40,115 bases of DNA from Chloroflexota bacterium (GTDB taxonomy: Bacteria > Chloroflexota > Dormibacteria > Dormibacterales > Dormibacteraceae). A program made the position numbers and the translations under genes. The notes beneath the pieces are model-generated. The model saw only the letters and a program-made list of their open reading frames with translations, did not search any database and was not told where the DNA came from. The stretch spans positions 1 to 40,115 of the forward strand of contig VBGP01000025.1 in assembly GCA_005880795.1 (NCBI GenBank), written 5' to 3'. This document shows, piece by piece, positions 30,333 through 39,317 of this stretch. Each line of letters opens with the position of its first letter. The first letter of the stretch is position 1.

Positions 30333-32306
30333 ATGGGAGTTGAGAGGTCGACTGAGCACGCGATCGAGACCCTCCAGGTCGAAAAGCGCCGCTATAAGCC
30401 GGACCCCGAGTTCAGCCGGCAGGCCAATGCCAGACCGGACATCTACGGCAGGGCTTTCGACGAGTTCTGGACCGAGGAAGCCAAGCGCATCGCGTTTTTC
30501 GAGCCCTGGAGTGAGCTCTACGAATGGAAGCCGCCGTATGCCAAGTGGTATCTCGGCGGCAAGCTCAACGTCTGCTACAACTGCGTCGACCGGCACGTCG
30601 ATTCAGGCCTGAGGGACAAGGTCGCCTATTTCTGGGAAGGCGAGCCCGAGAACGACCGTCGTGAGATCACCTTCGGCCGGCTGCAGCGCGACGTGGTTCG
30701 CTTCGCCAACGGCCTGAAGAAGCTCGGCGTGAAGAAAGGCACGCATGTCGGCATCTACATGGGCATGGTTCCCGAGCTTCCGATCGCGATGCTGGCGTGC
30801 ACCCGCCTGGGTGCGCCCTTCACCGTCGTGTTCGGCGGTTTCAGCGGCGAGGCTTTGTCCGACCGCATGAACGACATGCAGTGCGAGCTCATGATCACGC
30901 AGGACGAAGGCTGGCGCCGCGGCAACAGGGTCCCGCTGAAGGTGAACGCCGACGCCGCGCTGGCCGATTCGCCCACGGTCAAGCAGTGCCTGGTCGTGAG
31001 GCGCACCGGCGGCGACGTGGCCATGCAGCCGGGCCGCGACCTATGGGCGCACGACGTGTTGAAGGACATGTCCGACGACCCGGCCTCGTGCCCTTGCGAG
31101 CCGATGGATTCAGAGGACCTGCTGTACCTGCTCTACACCAGCGGCACTACGGCCAAGCCCAAGGGCATCATCCACACGACGGCCGGCTACCTGGTCGGCG
31201 TCGCGACCACGCATCACTACATCTTCGACGTCAAGCCGGACTCCGTTTACTGGTGCGCGGCGGACATCGGATGGGTCACCGGGCACAGCTACATCGTGTT
31301 CGGCCCGCTCGCCAACGGGACCACCGGGATCATCTACGAAGGCACGCCGGACTTTCCGGACAAAGATCGCTGGTGGAAGATCATCGAGCGCTACAAGCCC
31401 GACATCCTCTACACGGCGCCGACGACCATCCGCACCCACATGAAGTGGGGACCGGAGTACGCCCAGAACCACGACCTGAGCTCGCTGCGCGTGCTGGGGA
31501 CGGTGGGCGAGCCGATCAACCCGGAGGCGTGGGTCTGGTATCGCGAGCACGTCGGCGGCAACCGGACGCCGGTGGTCGATACGTGGTGGCAGACGGAGAC
31601 CGGGATGATCCTGATCAGTCCGCTGCCGGGCATAACTACGCTCAAGCCCGGGTCGGCGACGCAGCCCTTCCCGACGATCGACGCCGCGGTATTCAACAAC
31701 CAGGGCGAGACCGTGCCGCCGGGGGGCGGCGGCTACCTCGTCATCCGCAAACCGTGGCCTGCGATGCTGCGCGGTATCTACGGCGATCCAGAGCGCTACC
31801 AGGAAACCTATTGGAGCCGTTGGAAGGACATCTACTTCGTCGGCGACGGCGCCCGAGTCGACGAGGACGGCGACTTCTGGCTGCTCGGCCGCGTCGACGA
31901 TGTGATGAACGTCTCCGGACACCGCATCTCGACGATCGAGATCGAGAGCGCGCTGGTCAGCCATCCGGCGGTCGCGGAGGCAGCGGTGGCCGGCCGCAAC
32001 GATCCCCAGACGGGGCAGGCGATCGTCGCCTTCGTCACGCTCAAGGGCGGCAAAGAGGGGTCGCCGGCGATGCTCAAGGAGCTGCGGGAGCACGTCGGAA
32101 AGGTGATCGGCAAGTTCGCCGCCCCGGCCAACATCGTCTTCACGCCGGAGCTGCCCAAGACCCGTTCGGGCAAGATCATGCGGCGCCTGCTCCGCGACGT
32201 GTCCGAGAACCGGCCGCTCGGCGACACCACGACCCTCGCCGACCCGACGGTGGTCGCCGAGCTCGCCCGCCGCGGCAAGGAAGAAGCTTCCAAAGAGGAG
32301 GCATAG
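30333..32306 (+). CDS. acsA: Acetyl-CoA synthetase (AMP-forming)
   Basis: 657 residues, close to the usual 650. It activates acetate to acetyl-AMP and then acetyl-CoA. Visible motifs are the P-loop Y-T-S-G-T-T-A-K-P-K-G (the standard Ser-Thr-Gly is Thr-Thr-Ala here), the T-W-W-Q-T-E-T-G substrate motif, G-D-G-A hinge region, and the C-terminal P-K-T-R-S-G-K with catalytic Lys614, the residue silenced by acetylation in the family. TAGGAG lies 4 bases before the ATG. It is divergent from the cyclase gene across 144 bases and followed 16 bases later by the acylase gene. Confidence 0.97.
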   Translation: MGVERSTEHAIETLQVEKRRYKPDPEFSRQANARPDIYGRAFDEFWTEEAKRIAFFEPWSELYEWKPPYAKWYLGGKLNVCYNCVDRHVDSGLRDKVAYFWEGEPENDRREITFGRLQRDVVRFANGLKKLGVKKGTHVGIYMGMVPELPIAMLACTRLGAPFTVVFGGFSGEALSDRMNDMQCELMITQDEGWRRGNRVPLKVNADAALADSPTVKQCLVVRRTGGDVAMQPGRDLWAHDVLKDMSDDPASCPCEPMDSEDLLYLLYTSGTTAKPKGIIHTTAGYLVGVATTHHYIFDVKPDSVYWCAADIGWVTGHSYIVFGPLANGTTGIIYEGTPDFPDKDRWWKIIERYKPDILYTAPTTIRTHMKWGPEYAQNHDLSSLRVLGTVGEPINPEAWVWYREHVGGNRTPVVDTWWQTETGMILISPLPGITTLKPGSATQPFPTIDAAVFNNQGETVPPGGGGYLVIRKPWPAMLRGIYGDPERYQETYWSRWKDIYFVGDGARVDEDGDFWLLGRVDDVMNVSGHRISTIEIESALVSHPAVAEAAVAGRNDPQTGQAIVAFVTLKGGKEGSPAMLKELREHVGKVIGKFAAPANIVFTPELPKTRSGKIMRRLLRDVSENRPLGDTTTLADPTVVAELARRGKEEASKEEA

Positions 32307-32322
32307 GCTCAGACTTCCGTCC

Positions 32323-34845
32323 GTGACGATCGCGCCGCCTCTTGCGGAACAGCAACCGGCTGTCCGCATGGCGAGCGCCCCGAAACGGCGGCCACCGATT
32401 CGCTCTTTCATCAACGTCGCCGCGGCGATCCTCGTAACCGCGGCGGTTCTGTACGTCGCCTTTTTCCCCGCCGGCCCGCTGCCGGCGCTCGGTCCCACCT
32501 TCAACCCGACCACCGGAGCATGGACGATGGCCGCCGACGCGCAGGTCGGCAATCAGGCATTGCGGCTTCACGGACTGCAGCAACCGGTCAGCGTGCTGTT
32601 CGAGGCAAACGGGACCGCGCACATCACCGCGCAAACCGACCATGACCTGTTCCTTGCGACGGGCTACGTGCACGCCCGCTTCCGCCTCTTCCAGATGGAC
32701 CTGATGCGACGCCAGGGCGAGGGCCGGCTCTCGGAGATCGTCGGCAAGGCAGCGCTCGACACGGACCGCTTCGAGCTGCAGCTTGGGCTGCTCCGTACCG
32801 CCCAGGCTGAATGGAGCCAGCTTTCCGCAAGCGACCCGTCGCGCGACGCCCTCATCGCCTACGCGCAGGGCGTGAACGACCGCATCAACGAAGCCGAAGC
32901 GGCGCACCAGCTGGATGCGATGTTCACGCTTCTCGGCTACCAGCCAAAGCCCTGGTCACCCATCGATTCGCTCTTGATCAAGGGCGATATGACGCAGACG
33001 CTGAACTTCACCGACACGCCCCTGGTGATGGCGCTCCTCAACAAGTCGCTTGGAGCCGACCTGACGTCGGAGTGGTTCCCGGTCCTGCCGCCGAACCAGC
33101 AGGCGCCGTATGACCCGGGTCCATACCCGAAGGCGTCGACGGCACCCATTGAGACGATGGGCCAGGTCACGGACGCCGCGGCGCAGTCGGCGGACGCGCT
33201 CTACCAGCGGCTGGCGGCTCTGCCTGCGGGCCTCATCTCGCAGGGTGGCGCGAGCAACAACTGGGCTGTCGCGGGCGCGAAGAGCGTGAGCGGCGGAGCA
33301 CTGCTCGCCGGCGACCCCCACCTCCACCTCACTCTGCCCGCGATCTGGTTCCAGCTGACGATGGACTCGCCGAGCTATCACGTCGCGGGGGTGAGCCTCC
33401 CCGGCACTCCCGTCGTGCTGATCGGCCACAACCAGCACATCGCGTGGAGCCTGACCGACGCCCAGAACCAGCAGACGTTCTTCTATTCGGAGAAGGAAGA
33501 CAAGGCGCATCCCGGAATGTACTTCTGGAACGGCGCCTGGCAGAAGTACAGGACGGTCAGCTATGAAATCCCGGTCCTCGCCGGACAGGCCACTCACCTG
33601 GATGTGAAGCTGAGCATCCATGGCCCGGTGATCTCTGAGCGCGGGCAGACGACTTCAGTGTGGTGGGCCGGCAACCTTCCGTCGCAGGACCTCGGCGTCC
33701 TTTTCCGCGTCGGACAGGCCGCGAACTACCAGCAGTTCCGCGACGCCCTGCGTGACTGGCACTCGCCGACGCACAACTTCGTCTACGCCGACGACGTGGG
33801 CAATATCGGTCTCATCTCAGCTGGCTACTACCCGCTGGTCGCGCATGGTCAGCCATGGCTGCCGATGCCCGGAACCGGAGAGGACGACGTCACCGGGACC
33901 ATCCCCTACGACCAGATCCCGCAGGTGTACAACCCACCCGACCACATCATCTGGTCGGCAAACCAGCGCCAGGTAACCGCGTCGTACCCGTACTACATCG
34001 GCACCGCGTCGAACTTCTTCGACCCTGGCTATCGCGCGAACGAGATCCACCGCGTTCTGAGTCAGCCGGGCAAGCTGAGCGCCACAGACATGCAGGCGCT
34101 GCAAACGGACACCCGTGACTTCCTCGCCGCCGAAATGGTGCCCGCGCTGCTCGCCTCACTGTCCGGCGAAAAGCTGACCTCGACCGAGGCCACGGCCGTC
34201 GACTTCCTGCATTCGTGGGACTACCGCATGGAGACCAGCTCAGTGGCCGCCACGATCTGGTGGCATTACTGGGGTTGGTACCTCACCGAAACCTTCCAAC
34301 CGTGGTGGAAGTCGCGCGGGATCGGGGTCGACATGGGAGAGGTCTGGGACGGATTGACCCAGGACCTCGAGACGTGGACGCTCCGCGACCCGAACAACCG
34401 CGTCTTCAGCGCGCCCGGCATCGGTTCTCGATCGGCGGGCGACGCGGAGCGCAAGTCGTTTCACAAGCTGATCGGCGACCTCGTGAAGATGTACGGTCCA
34501 GATCCGCGAACCTGGACCTACGGGCGTGCCCACCAACGCGTGCTCGAGAACGTAGCCCATGTAACAGGCCTCAACTATGGGCCCCGCCCAGATCGCGGGG
34601 ACGGCAACACACCGCTAGCCGCGGGCGGTTATCCGTCCACCCATGGGCCGAGCTGGCGGATGGTGGTCGACTGGGGCACCCATTCGTTCCAGGGCGTGTA
34701 CCCGGGGGGACAGAGCGAGAACCCCGCCTCAGCCTGGTACACCAACCGGGTCGATACCTGGTGGAGCGGACTGCTCGACCCGATGCTGAGCGCCGATATG
34801 GCCGCACCAGCAGCGGGCACAAAGACCTGGAGCTTGCGGCCGTGA
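32323..34845 (+). CDS. Penicillin acylase family (Ntn-hydrolase) protein
   Basis: 840 residues, normal for a precursor that self-cleaves into alpha and beta chains. A membrane segment or signal lies at about 29-49. The N-terminal nucleophile is probably Ser311 in G-G-A-S-N-N-W-A-V-A-G, which would begin the beta chain after autocleavage. H-L-H-L-T-L-P-A-I-W and I-G-H-N-x-x-I-A-W-S, conserved beta-chain motifs, follow. The family hydrolyses amides such as penicillins, acyl-homoserine lactones and other N-acyl compounds; the substrate is not deducible. The GTG start is 16 bases after acsA; ATG at 32368 is an alternative. The stop overlaps the next gene. Confidence 0.93.
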   Translation: MTIAPPLAEQQPAVRMASAPKRRPPIRSFINVAAAILVTAAVLYVAFFPAGPLPALGPTFNPTTGAWTMAADAQVGNQALRLHGLQQPVSVLFEANGTAHITAQTDHDLFLATGYVHARFRLFQMDLMRRQGEGRLSEIVGKAALDTDRFELQLGLLRTAQAEWSQLSASDPSRDALIAYAQGVNDRINEAEAAHQLDAMFTLLGYQPKPWSPIDSLLIKGDMTQTLNFTDTPLVMALLNKSLGADLTSEWFPVLPPNQQAPYDPGPYPKASTAPIETMGQVTDAAAQSADALYQRLAALPAGLISQGGASNNWAVAGAKSVSGGALLAGDPHLHLTLPAIWFQLTMDSPSYHVAGVSLPGTPVVLIGHNQHIAWSLTDAQNQQTFFYSEKEDKAHPGMYFWNGAWQKYRTVSYEIPVLAGQATHLDVKLSIHGPVISERGQTTSVWWAGNLPSQDLGVLFRVGQAANYQQFRDALRDWHSPTHNFVYADDVGNIGLISAGYYPLVAHGQPWLPMPGTGEDDVTGTIPYDQIPQVYNPPDHIIWSANQRQVTASYPYYIGTASNFFDPGYRANEIHRVLSQPGKLSATDMQALQTDTRDFLAAEMVPALLASLSGEKLTSTEATAVDFLHSWDYRMETSSVAATIWWHYWGWYLTETFQPWWKSRGIGVDMGEVWDGLTQDLETWTLRDPNNRVFSAPGIGSRSAGDAERKSFHKLIGDLVKMYGPDPRTWTYGRAHQRVLENVAHVTGLNYGPRPDRGDGNTPLAAGGYPSTHGPSWRMVVDWGTHSFQGVYPGGQSENPASAWYTNRVDTWWSGLLDPMLSADMAAPAAGTKTWSLRP

Positions 34846-35201
34846 GGATCACGGTCCTCGTGCTCTCCGGCGTGATCGTCGCCTTGCTCGGCGTCCTGCT
34901 CGGCGCGTGGTGGACGCCCTTCTTCGTCGGCGCCGCGTTCGGCCTGCTCATCCACCGTCCCGCAGTCGCCATCCCCCTTGGCACGGTGAGCGGCTTGCTC
35001 GCATGGCTGCTACCTCTCGCCGCCGCCCAGCTCCGCTACGGCCTCGGCCCGACCTCGGTCAGCCTGGCTGAGATCATGGGTTTTGACCACCAGGGGGCGC
35101 TCCCGGTGGTCCTCACCCTTTTCGTCGGCACGCTGCTCGGGCTGACCGGCGCCTGGCTCGCCTGTGCTTTCTGGATGCTCGTCCGGCCGCAGCCTCGTTG
35201 A
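34842..35201 (+). CDS. Small membrane protein coupled to the acylase
   Basis: 119 residues from a GTG whose last two bases overlap the acylase TGA (GTGA), which implies translational coupling. Three or four hydrophobic helices cover almost the whole length (about 4-23, 24-40, 43-60, 82-108). It ends R-P-Q-P-R. No family is recognised. Coupling suggests it is made with the acylase, but a functional link is inference. Confidence 0.78.
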   Translation: MRITVLVLSGVIVALLGVLLGAWWTPFFVGAAFGLLIHRPAVAIPLGTVSGLLAWLLPLAAAQLRYGLGPTSVSLAEIMGFDHQGALPVVLTLFVGTLLGLTGAWLACAFWMLVRPQPR

Positions 35202-35226
35202 CGGTTGACCGAGCGAGTGATAGCTT
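35198..35226 (+). promoter_or_regulatory. Candidate promoter of the permease gene
   Basis: TTGACG (35198-35203), a 17-bp spacer and TAGCTT (35221-35226) precede the permease TTG by about 40 bases. The -35 box overlaps the stop codon of the small membrane protein. The -10 match is only three of six. Confidence 0.35.
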
Positions 35227-35267
35227 CGCGCCTGAACAACCCGTTTCAGATTTAGGGGAGGGAAGCG

Positions 35268-36806
35268 TTGGAGGAACAAACACAACAGGCTGACGTCCAG
35301 GACCTGGCGAAGTTCGGATACAAGCAGGAGCTCCGCCGGGCCCTGGGCGTCTATTCGAGCTTTGCGGTCGCTTTTTCCTACATCTCGCCGTCCACCGGCA
35401 TCTTCACCCTGTTCATCCTTGGCATCGCCCTGGCCGGCCCGTTCTTCTTCTGGAGCTGGCCCATCGTCGTCATCGGCCAGCTGATCATCGCGCTCAACTT
35501 CGCAGAGGTCAGCTCGCACTTCCCGGTCGCGGGCTCGGTGTATCAATGGACGAAGTACCTGTCCAACCGGACGTACTCGTGGTTCACGGGCTGGATCTAT
35601 CTGTTCGCGGGCATCCTCACGGTCGCGGCCGTGGTCTGGACGATCCCGCAGGTGCTGATCCCACTGTTGAACAACCTCGGCATCAACATCCCCAACACCC
35701 CTGACGCGGAGCGCAACACGGCGTTTCTGATTCTGTTGAGCACGACGCTCCTAAGCATCTTCGGTGTCCGGCTGGTCGCCCTCGTCAACAACACCGGCGT
35801 CGTGTTCGAGATCCTCGGCATGGTGGTGTTCGCCCTTGTGCTGATCCTCTTCTATCACCGCCAGTCGCTATCGACGTTCACCGATACCAGCTACCTCGGC
35901 TCCGGCTTCGGTACCCAGGCGGGCACGTTCCTGGCAGCGATGTTCATGTCGCTGTTCGTGATCTACGGCTTCGACACGGCGAGCACGCTGGCGGAAGAGA
36001 CAAAGAATCCAAGGCGTGAAGCGCCGCGAGCGGTCGTCGCTGCTGTCATCGGCGCCGCGATCATCGGCACGATCTTCCTGTTCGCCGTGATCATCGCTAT
36101 CCCCGGAGACATGGGCAAGTTCGTCACAGACACTGGGGCTGGCAAATATCCCTTCCCGCTGATCACCATCATCGAGTCCAACTTCCCGGGATGGGCGGCC
36201 AACCTTTATCTGTTCGTCGTCTTTGCGGCCATCTACGTCTGCTGCCTTGCCATCCAGACGTCGACCATCCGCCTCGCTTTCGGCATGTCGCGCGATCGCA
36301 AGCTCCCTCTTTCGCGCGTGCTGAGCACAGTCCACCCGACCCTTCACACGCCGATCGGCGCGTGCATCACGATCGGCGTCCTTGCGGCACTGCCGATGCT
36401 CTACTACGCCGGCGCCGCAACCATCGCGATTGGCGCGACCGGCATGATCTACCTTTCCTACATCCTCGGCAACGTCGCGATCCTGATCGCCCGGCTCAGA
36501 GGCTGGCCGAAGGAAAGCGCACCATTCAAGCTCGGCAGCTGGGGTGTGATCCTCAACATCCTGGGCCTGGTGTGGGGCGTTGCGATGGAGATCAACTTCC
36601 TGTGGCCGCGCAACGCTGCGGTCGGTGGTCAGAACCCTCCGCTGAGCGCTCTTCCCAACGTCACCATCGGGGGACTGCTGGGCAGCATCCCTATCTTCGA
36701 GTTCACCCTCGGCATCATCCTGCTCGTCGGCGTCGTGTACTGGGCGTTCGCCCAGCGCAAGGCGCCCGACACCTCGACCATGGCCCCCGCAGAAGCACGC
36801 GCGTAA
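35268..36806 (+). CDS. APC-superfamily amino-acid permease
   Basis: 512 residues with about twelve membrane helices. The first helix has the unwound family pattern (F-S-Y-I-S-P-S-T-G-I-F), and G-F-D-T-A-S-T-L-A-E-E-T-K-N-P-R-R-E-A-P is the conserved loop motif of APC permeases. The TTG start follows GGGGAGGGA, a strong ribosome binding site. It is closest in pattern to bacterial amino-acid/GABA-type permeases. The next gene acts on methylated glycines, so uptake of an amino acid or methylated amine is plausible but not shown. Confidence 0.92.
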   Translation: MEEQTQQADVQDLAKFGYKQELRRALGVYSSFAVAFSYISPSTGIFTLFILGIALAGPFFFWSWPIVVIGQLIIALNFAEVSSHFPVAGSVYQWTKYLSNRTYSWFTGWIYLFAGILTVAAVVWTIPQVLIPLLNNLGINIPNTPDAERNTAFLILLSTTLLSIFGVRLVALVNNTGVVFEILGMVVFALVLILFYHRQSLSTFTDTSYLGSGFGTQAGTFLAAMFMSLFVIYGFDTASTLAEETKNPRREAPRAVVAAVIGAAIIGTIFLFAVIIAIPGDMGKFVTDTGAGKYPFPLITIIESNFPGWAANLYLFVVFAAIYVCCLAIQTSTIRLAFGMSRDRKLPLSRVLSTVHPTLHTPIGACITIGVLAALPMLYYAGAATIAIGATGMIYLSYILGNVAILIARLRGWPKESAPFKLGSWGVILNILGLVWGVAMEINFLWPRNAAVGGQNPPLSALPNVTIGGLLGSIPIFEFTLGIILLVGVVYWAFAQRKAPDTSTMAPAEARA

Positions 36807-36820
36807 TAGCTTGCGCTCTC

Positions 36821-36857
36821 CCCTCTCCCCGCTCGGGGAGAGGGTCAGGGTGAGGGG
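36821..36857 (+). repeat. Intergenic hairpin repeat, copy 1 (supplies a ribosome binding site)
   Basis: A perfect 10-bp stem CCCTCTCCCC / GGGGAGAGGG with loop GCTC is followed by TCAGGGTGAGGGG. The 17-nt tail AGGGTCAGGGTGAGGGG is identical to copy 2 at 39301-39317. GAGGGG at the end of the tail sits 3 bases before the GTG of the oxidoreductase gene, so the repeat probably acts as its Shine-Dalgarno. The stem may also slow or end transcription from the permease gene. Confidence 0.8.
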
Positions 36858-36860
36858 CGT

Positions 36861-39278
36861 GTGAAGCAGCACGCCCGGGCCGTCGTCATCGGCGGAGGTG
36901 TCGGCGGCGCGGCGATCCTCTACTGGCTTGCGCGCCTCGGCTGGACCGACGTGGTCCTGGTCGAGCGCGCGCGGGTGACCAGCGGTTCGACCTTTCACTC
37001 GGCCGGTCTCGTCGGTCAGCTGCGCGGCTCGCTCAGCCTGACCCAGATGATGATGAACTCGGTCGACCTCTATCGAAACCTGGGCGACGAGGTCGGTCTC
37101 GAAACAGGCTGGCACGAGGTGGGCTCGCTGCGGCTCGCCTCGAGCCAGGAGCGGATGGAGGAGCTGACGCGCCAGGCCGCCTGGGCGAAGACCTTCGGCC
37201 TGCCGCTGGAGCTGATCTCACCCGACGAGGCCCAGCGCATGTTCCCGCCCATGACCACCGAGGCGGTGGTTGGCGCCGGCTACCTCTCGACCGACGGCTA
37301 CATCGACCCGAGCCAGCTGACGCTTGCGCTGGTCGAGGGCGCTCGACGGCGCGGCGCGGAGATCTGCGAAGAGACCCGGGTCACCGGCGTCGAGGTGACC
37401 GATGGGCAGGTGCGCCGCGTGCTCACCGATCGCGGCGAGATCAGCACCGAGCTTGTTGTCAATGCCGCGGGAATGTTCGCCCCCGAGATCGGCCGCATGG
37501 CTGGCGTCAACGTTCCCCTGATCCCCTTCGCGCACGAGTACCTCATCACGCGGCCCTCGGGCCTCCCTCTCGACATGCCCACCATGCGCGACCCTTCGCT
37601 GCTCGTGTACTACCGCCCGGAATCGGGCGGCCTGATCATGGGCGGCTACGAGCGCGAGCCCGCGCCGTGGGGTCTCGACGGGATACCCGCGGACTTCAAC
37701 GGCCGGCTGCTCGAGCCGGATTGGGAACGCTTCGAGCCGTTGATGACCAACGCGGTCGTCCGGACGCCCTCATTAAAGGACGCGGAGGTGGTGCGGCTGG
37801 TCAACGGGCCAGAGGCCTTCACGCCCGACGGCGAATTCATCCTGGGACCAAGCGAGGTGCGCGGCTTCTGGGTCGCGGCGGGTTTTTGCGCCCACGGCCT
37901 CGCCGGCGCGGGCGGCATGGGCCGGCTCGTCGCGGAGTGGATCGTGGACGGGACGCCCGGCCTCGATACGTGGGAGATGGACTCCCGCCGCTTCGGCCGT
38001 CACTACACGAGCCGCGACTACACGCTCGCCCGGACCAAAGAGGTCTACTCGACCTACTACGACGTCAAGTACCCCGGCCACGAGCGCAGCGCCGGCCGGC
38101 CGCTGCGGCTCTCGCCGATCTACTCACGCCTGACGGAGCTCGGCGCCGCGTTCGGCGAGAAGTCGGGATGGGAGCGCGCCAACTGGTTCGAGCCCAACGG
38201 CACCCTCGGCGACACGTCGCTGCGCCCGCACGGGTGGGCCGGCCGCCTCTGGTCACCCGCAATCGGCGTCGAGCATGCGGCTTGTCGAGAGGCCGCCGCG
38301 ATCTTCGATTTCACGTCGTTCGCAAAGATCGAGGTACGGGGCCGCGGCGCGGCGGAGTTTCTCGAGGGTCTGGCCGACAACCGCGTCGCGCGCGCCGTCG
38401 GCGCGCTGACTTACACGCAGATGCTGAACGAACGCGGCGGCATCGAGTGCGACTTCACCATCACCCGGCTCGGTGAGAGGCGCTTCAGGGTGATCACCGG
38501 CACCGCATTCGGCATGCACGACCTGTCATGGATCCGCGACCACGCACCGAGCGATGGCTCTGTCGAGGTCGAAGACGTGACGTCCGCCTACGCGTGCGTC
38601 GGTCTGTGGGGGCCGGCGGCCCGTTCCATCCTCCAGACGCTCACCCCTACCGACATCACCAACGACGCCTTCCCGTTCATGACCGCGCGCGAGCTTGCAA
38701 TCGGACCTGTGCCCTGCTTGGCGCTGCGCGTGACCTATGTCGGCGAGCTCGGTTGGGAGCTCTACTGCCCCGCCGAGTTCGGGTTGCGATTGTGGGACAC
38801 GATCCGCGAAGCGGGTCACGACAAGGGATTGACGCCAGGCGGATACAAGGCAGTCGACTCGCTCCGGCTCGAAAAGGGATACCGCGTGTGGGGCGCCGAC
38901 ATAACTCCGGACGTCGATCCTTACCAGGCCGGTCTCGGTTTCTGCGTCAAGCTGGACAAGGGCGAGTTCACCGGCCGCTCCGCGCTGCTGGCGAAACGCG
39001 ACTCACCTGCATCGACGCGCCTGGCATGCCTGGTGCTGGACGATCCTCGGTCGGTCGTCCTCGGTTCGGAGCCGGTGCGCATCGAAGGCAGCATCGTGGG
39101 TCGAGTGACCAGCGGCGGTTATGGCTACACGGTCCGCCGGTCGATCGCGTACGCATACGTCCCGGCCGGCTGCGCGGCCGGCACGGCGGTCGAGGTGGAC
39201 ATCTTCGGCAAGTGGGTTGGAGGCCGGGTCACGAAAGAGCCTCTCTACGACCCCGCCGGCGCGCGCATCCGAAGCTAG
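36861..39278 (+). CDS. FAD-dependent oxidoreductase-GcvT fusion (dimethylglycine/sarcosine dehydrogenase type)
   Basis: 805 residues, matching the length of dimethylglycine and sarcosine dehydrogenases. Residues about 7-375 are the FAD-binding DAO fold with V-I-G-G-G-V-G-G. His46 in S-G-S-T-F-H-S-A-G-L matches the histidine that binds FAD covalently in that family. An FAO_M-like bridge follows at about 378-432, then GcvT at about 435-700 (G-G-I-E-C-D-F-T; Asp531 is the likely active-site Asp) and the GcvT C-terminal barrel at about 715-800. The family oxidatively removes an N-methyl group and passes formaldehyde to tetrahydrofolate. The exact substrate among dimethylglycine, sarcosine or betaine-derived compounds is unresolved. 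The GTG start follows a repeat-derived GAGGGG. Confidence 0.93.
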   Translation: MKQHARAVVIGGGVGGAAILYWLARLGWTDVVLVERARVTSGSTFHSAGLVGQLRGSLSLTQMMMNSVDLYRNLGDEVGLETGWHEVGSLRLASSQERMEELTRQAAWAKTFGLPLELISPDEAQRMFPPMTTEAVVGAGYLSTDGYIDPSQLTLALVEGARRRGAEICEETRVTGVEVTDGQVRRVLTDRGEISTELVVNAAGMFAPEIGRMAGVNVPLIPFAHEYLITRPSGLPLDMPTMRDPSLLVYYRPESGGLIMGGYEREPAPWGLDGIPADFNGRLLEPDWERFEPLMTNAVVRTPSLKDAEVVRLVNGPEAFTPDGEFILGPSEVRGFWVAAGFCAHGLAGAGGMGRLVAEWIVDGTPGLDTWEMDSRRFGRHYTSRDYTLARTKEVYSTYYDVKYPGHERSAGRPLRLSPIYSRLTELGAAFGEKSGWERANWFEPNGTLGDTSLRPHGWAGRLWSPAIGVEHAACREAAAIFDFTSFAKIEVRGRGAAEFLEGLADNRVARAVGALTYTQMLNERGGIECDFTITRLGERRFRVITGTAFGMHDLSWIRDHAPSDGSVEVEDVTSAYACVGLWGPAARSILQTLTPTDITNDAFPFMTARELAIGPVPCLALRVTYVGELGWELYCPAEFGLRLWDTIREAGHDKGLTPGGYKAVDSLRLEKGYRVWGADITPDVDPYQAGLGFCVKLDKGEFTGRSALLAKRDSPASTRLACLVLDDPRSVVLGSEPVRIEGSIVGRVTSGGYGYTVRRSIAYAYVPAGCAAGTAVEVDIFGKWVGGRVTKEPLYDPAGARIRS

Positions 39279-39281
39279 CTT

Positions 39282-39317
39282 CCCTGCGGGCTTGTCCCGC
39301 AGGGTCAGGGTGAGGGG
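39282..39317 (+). repeat. Intergenic hairpin repeat, copy 2 (overlaps the phosphotransferase stop)
   Basis: A 9-bp stem CCCTGCGGG / CCCGCAGGG with loop CTTGT is followed by TCAGGGTGAGGGG, sharing the 17-nt tail of copy 1 exactly 2,460 bp away in the same orientation. On the minus strand the tail provides the TGA (39305-39307) and final Ser/Pro codons of the phosphotransferase gene. Stem sequences differ but are compensated, as in REP-like repeat families. Confidence 0.8.

Noticed and set aside
30189-30596. Upstream extension of the cyclase frame to 30596
   Set aside because: It would overlap the acetyl-CoA synthetase start; the ATG at 30188 has a strong GGAAGGA ribosome binding site and the extension has no domain content.
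31110-32552. 480-codon minus-strand frame, and the 415-codon one at 35868-37115
   Set aside because: They are antisense to acsA and to the permease/oxidoreductase genes, which have clear family motifs.
34215-34841. Plus-frame extension upstream of the small membrane protein
   Set aside because: It lies within the acylase gene in another frame and has shadow-like composition; the GTG at 34842 gives a clean membrane protein.
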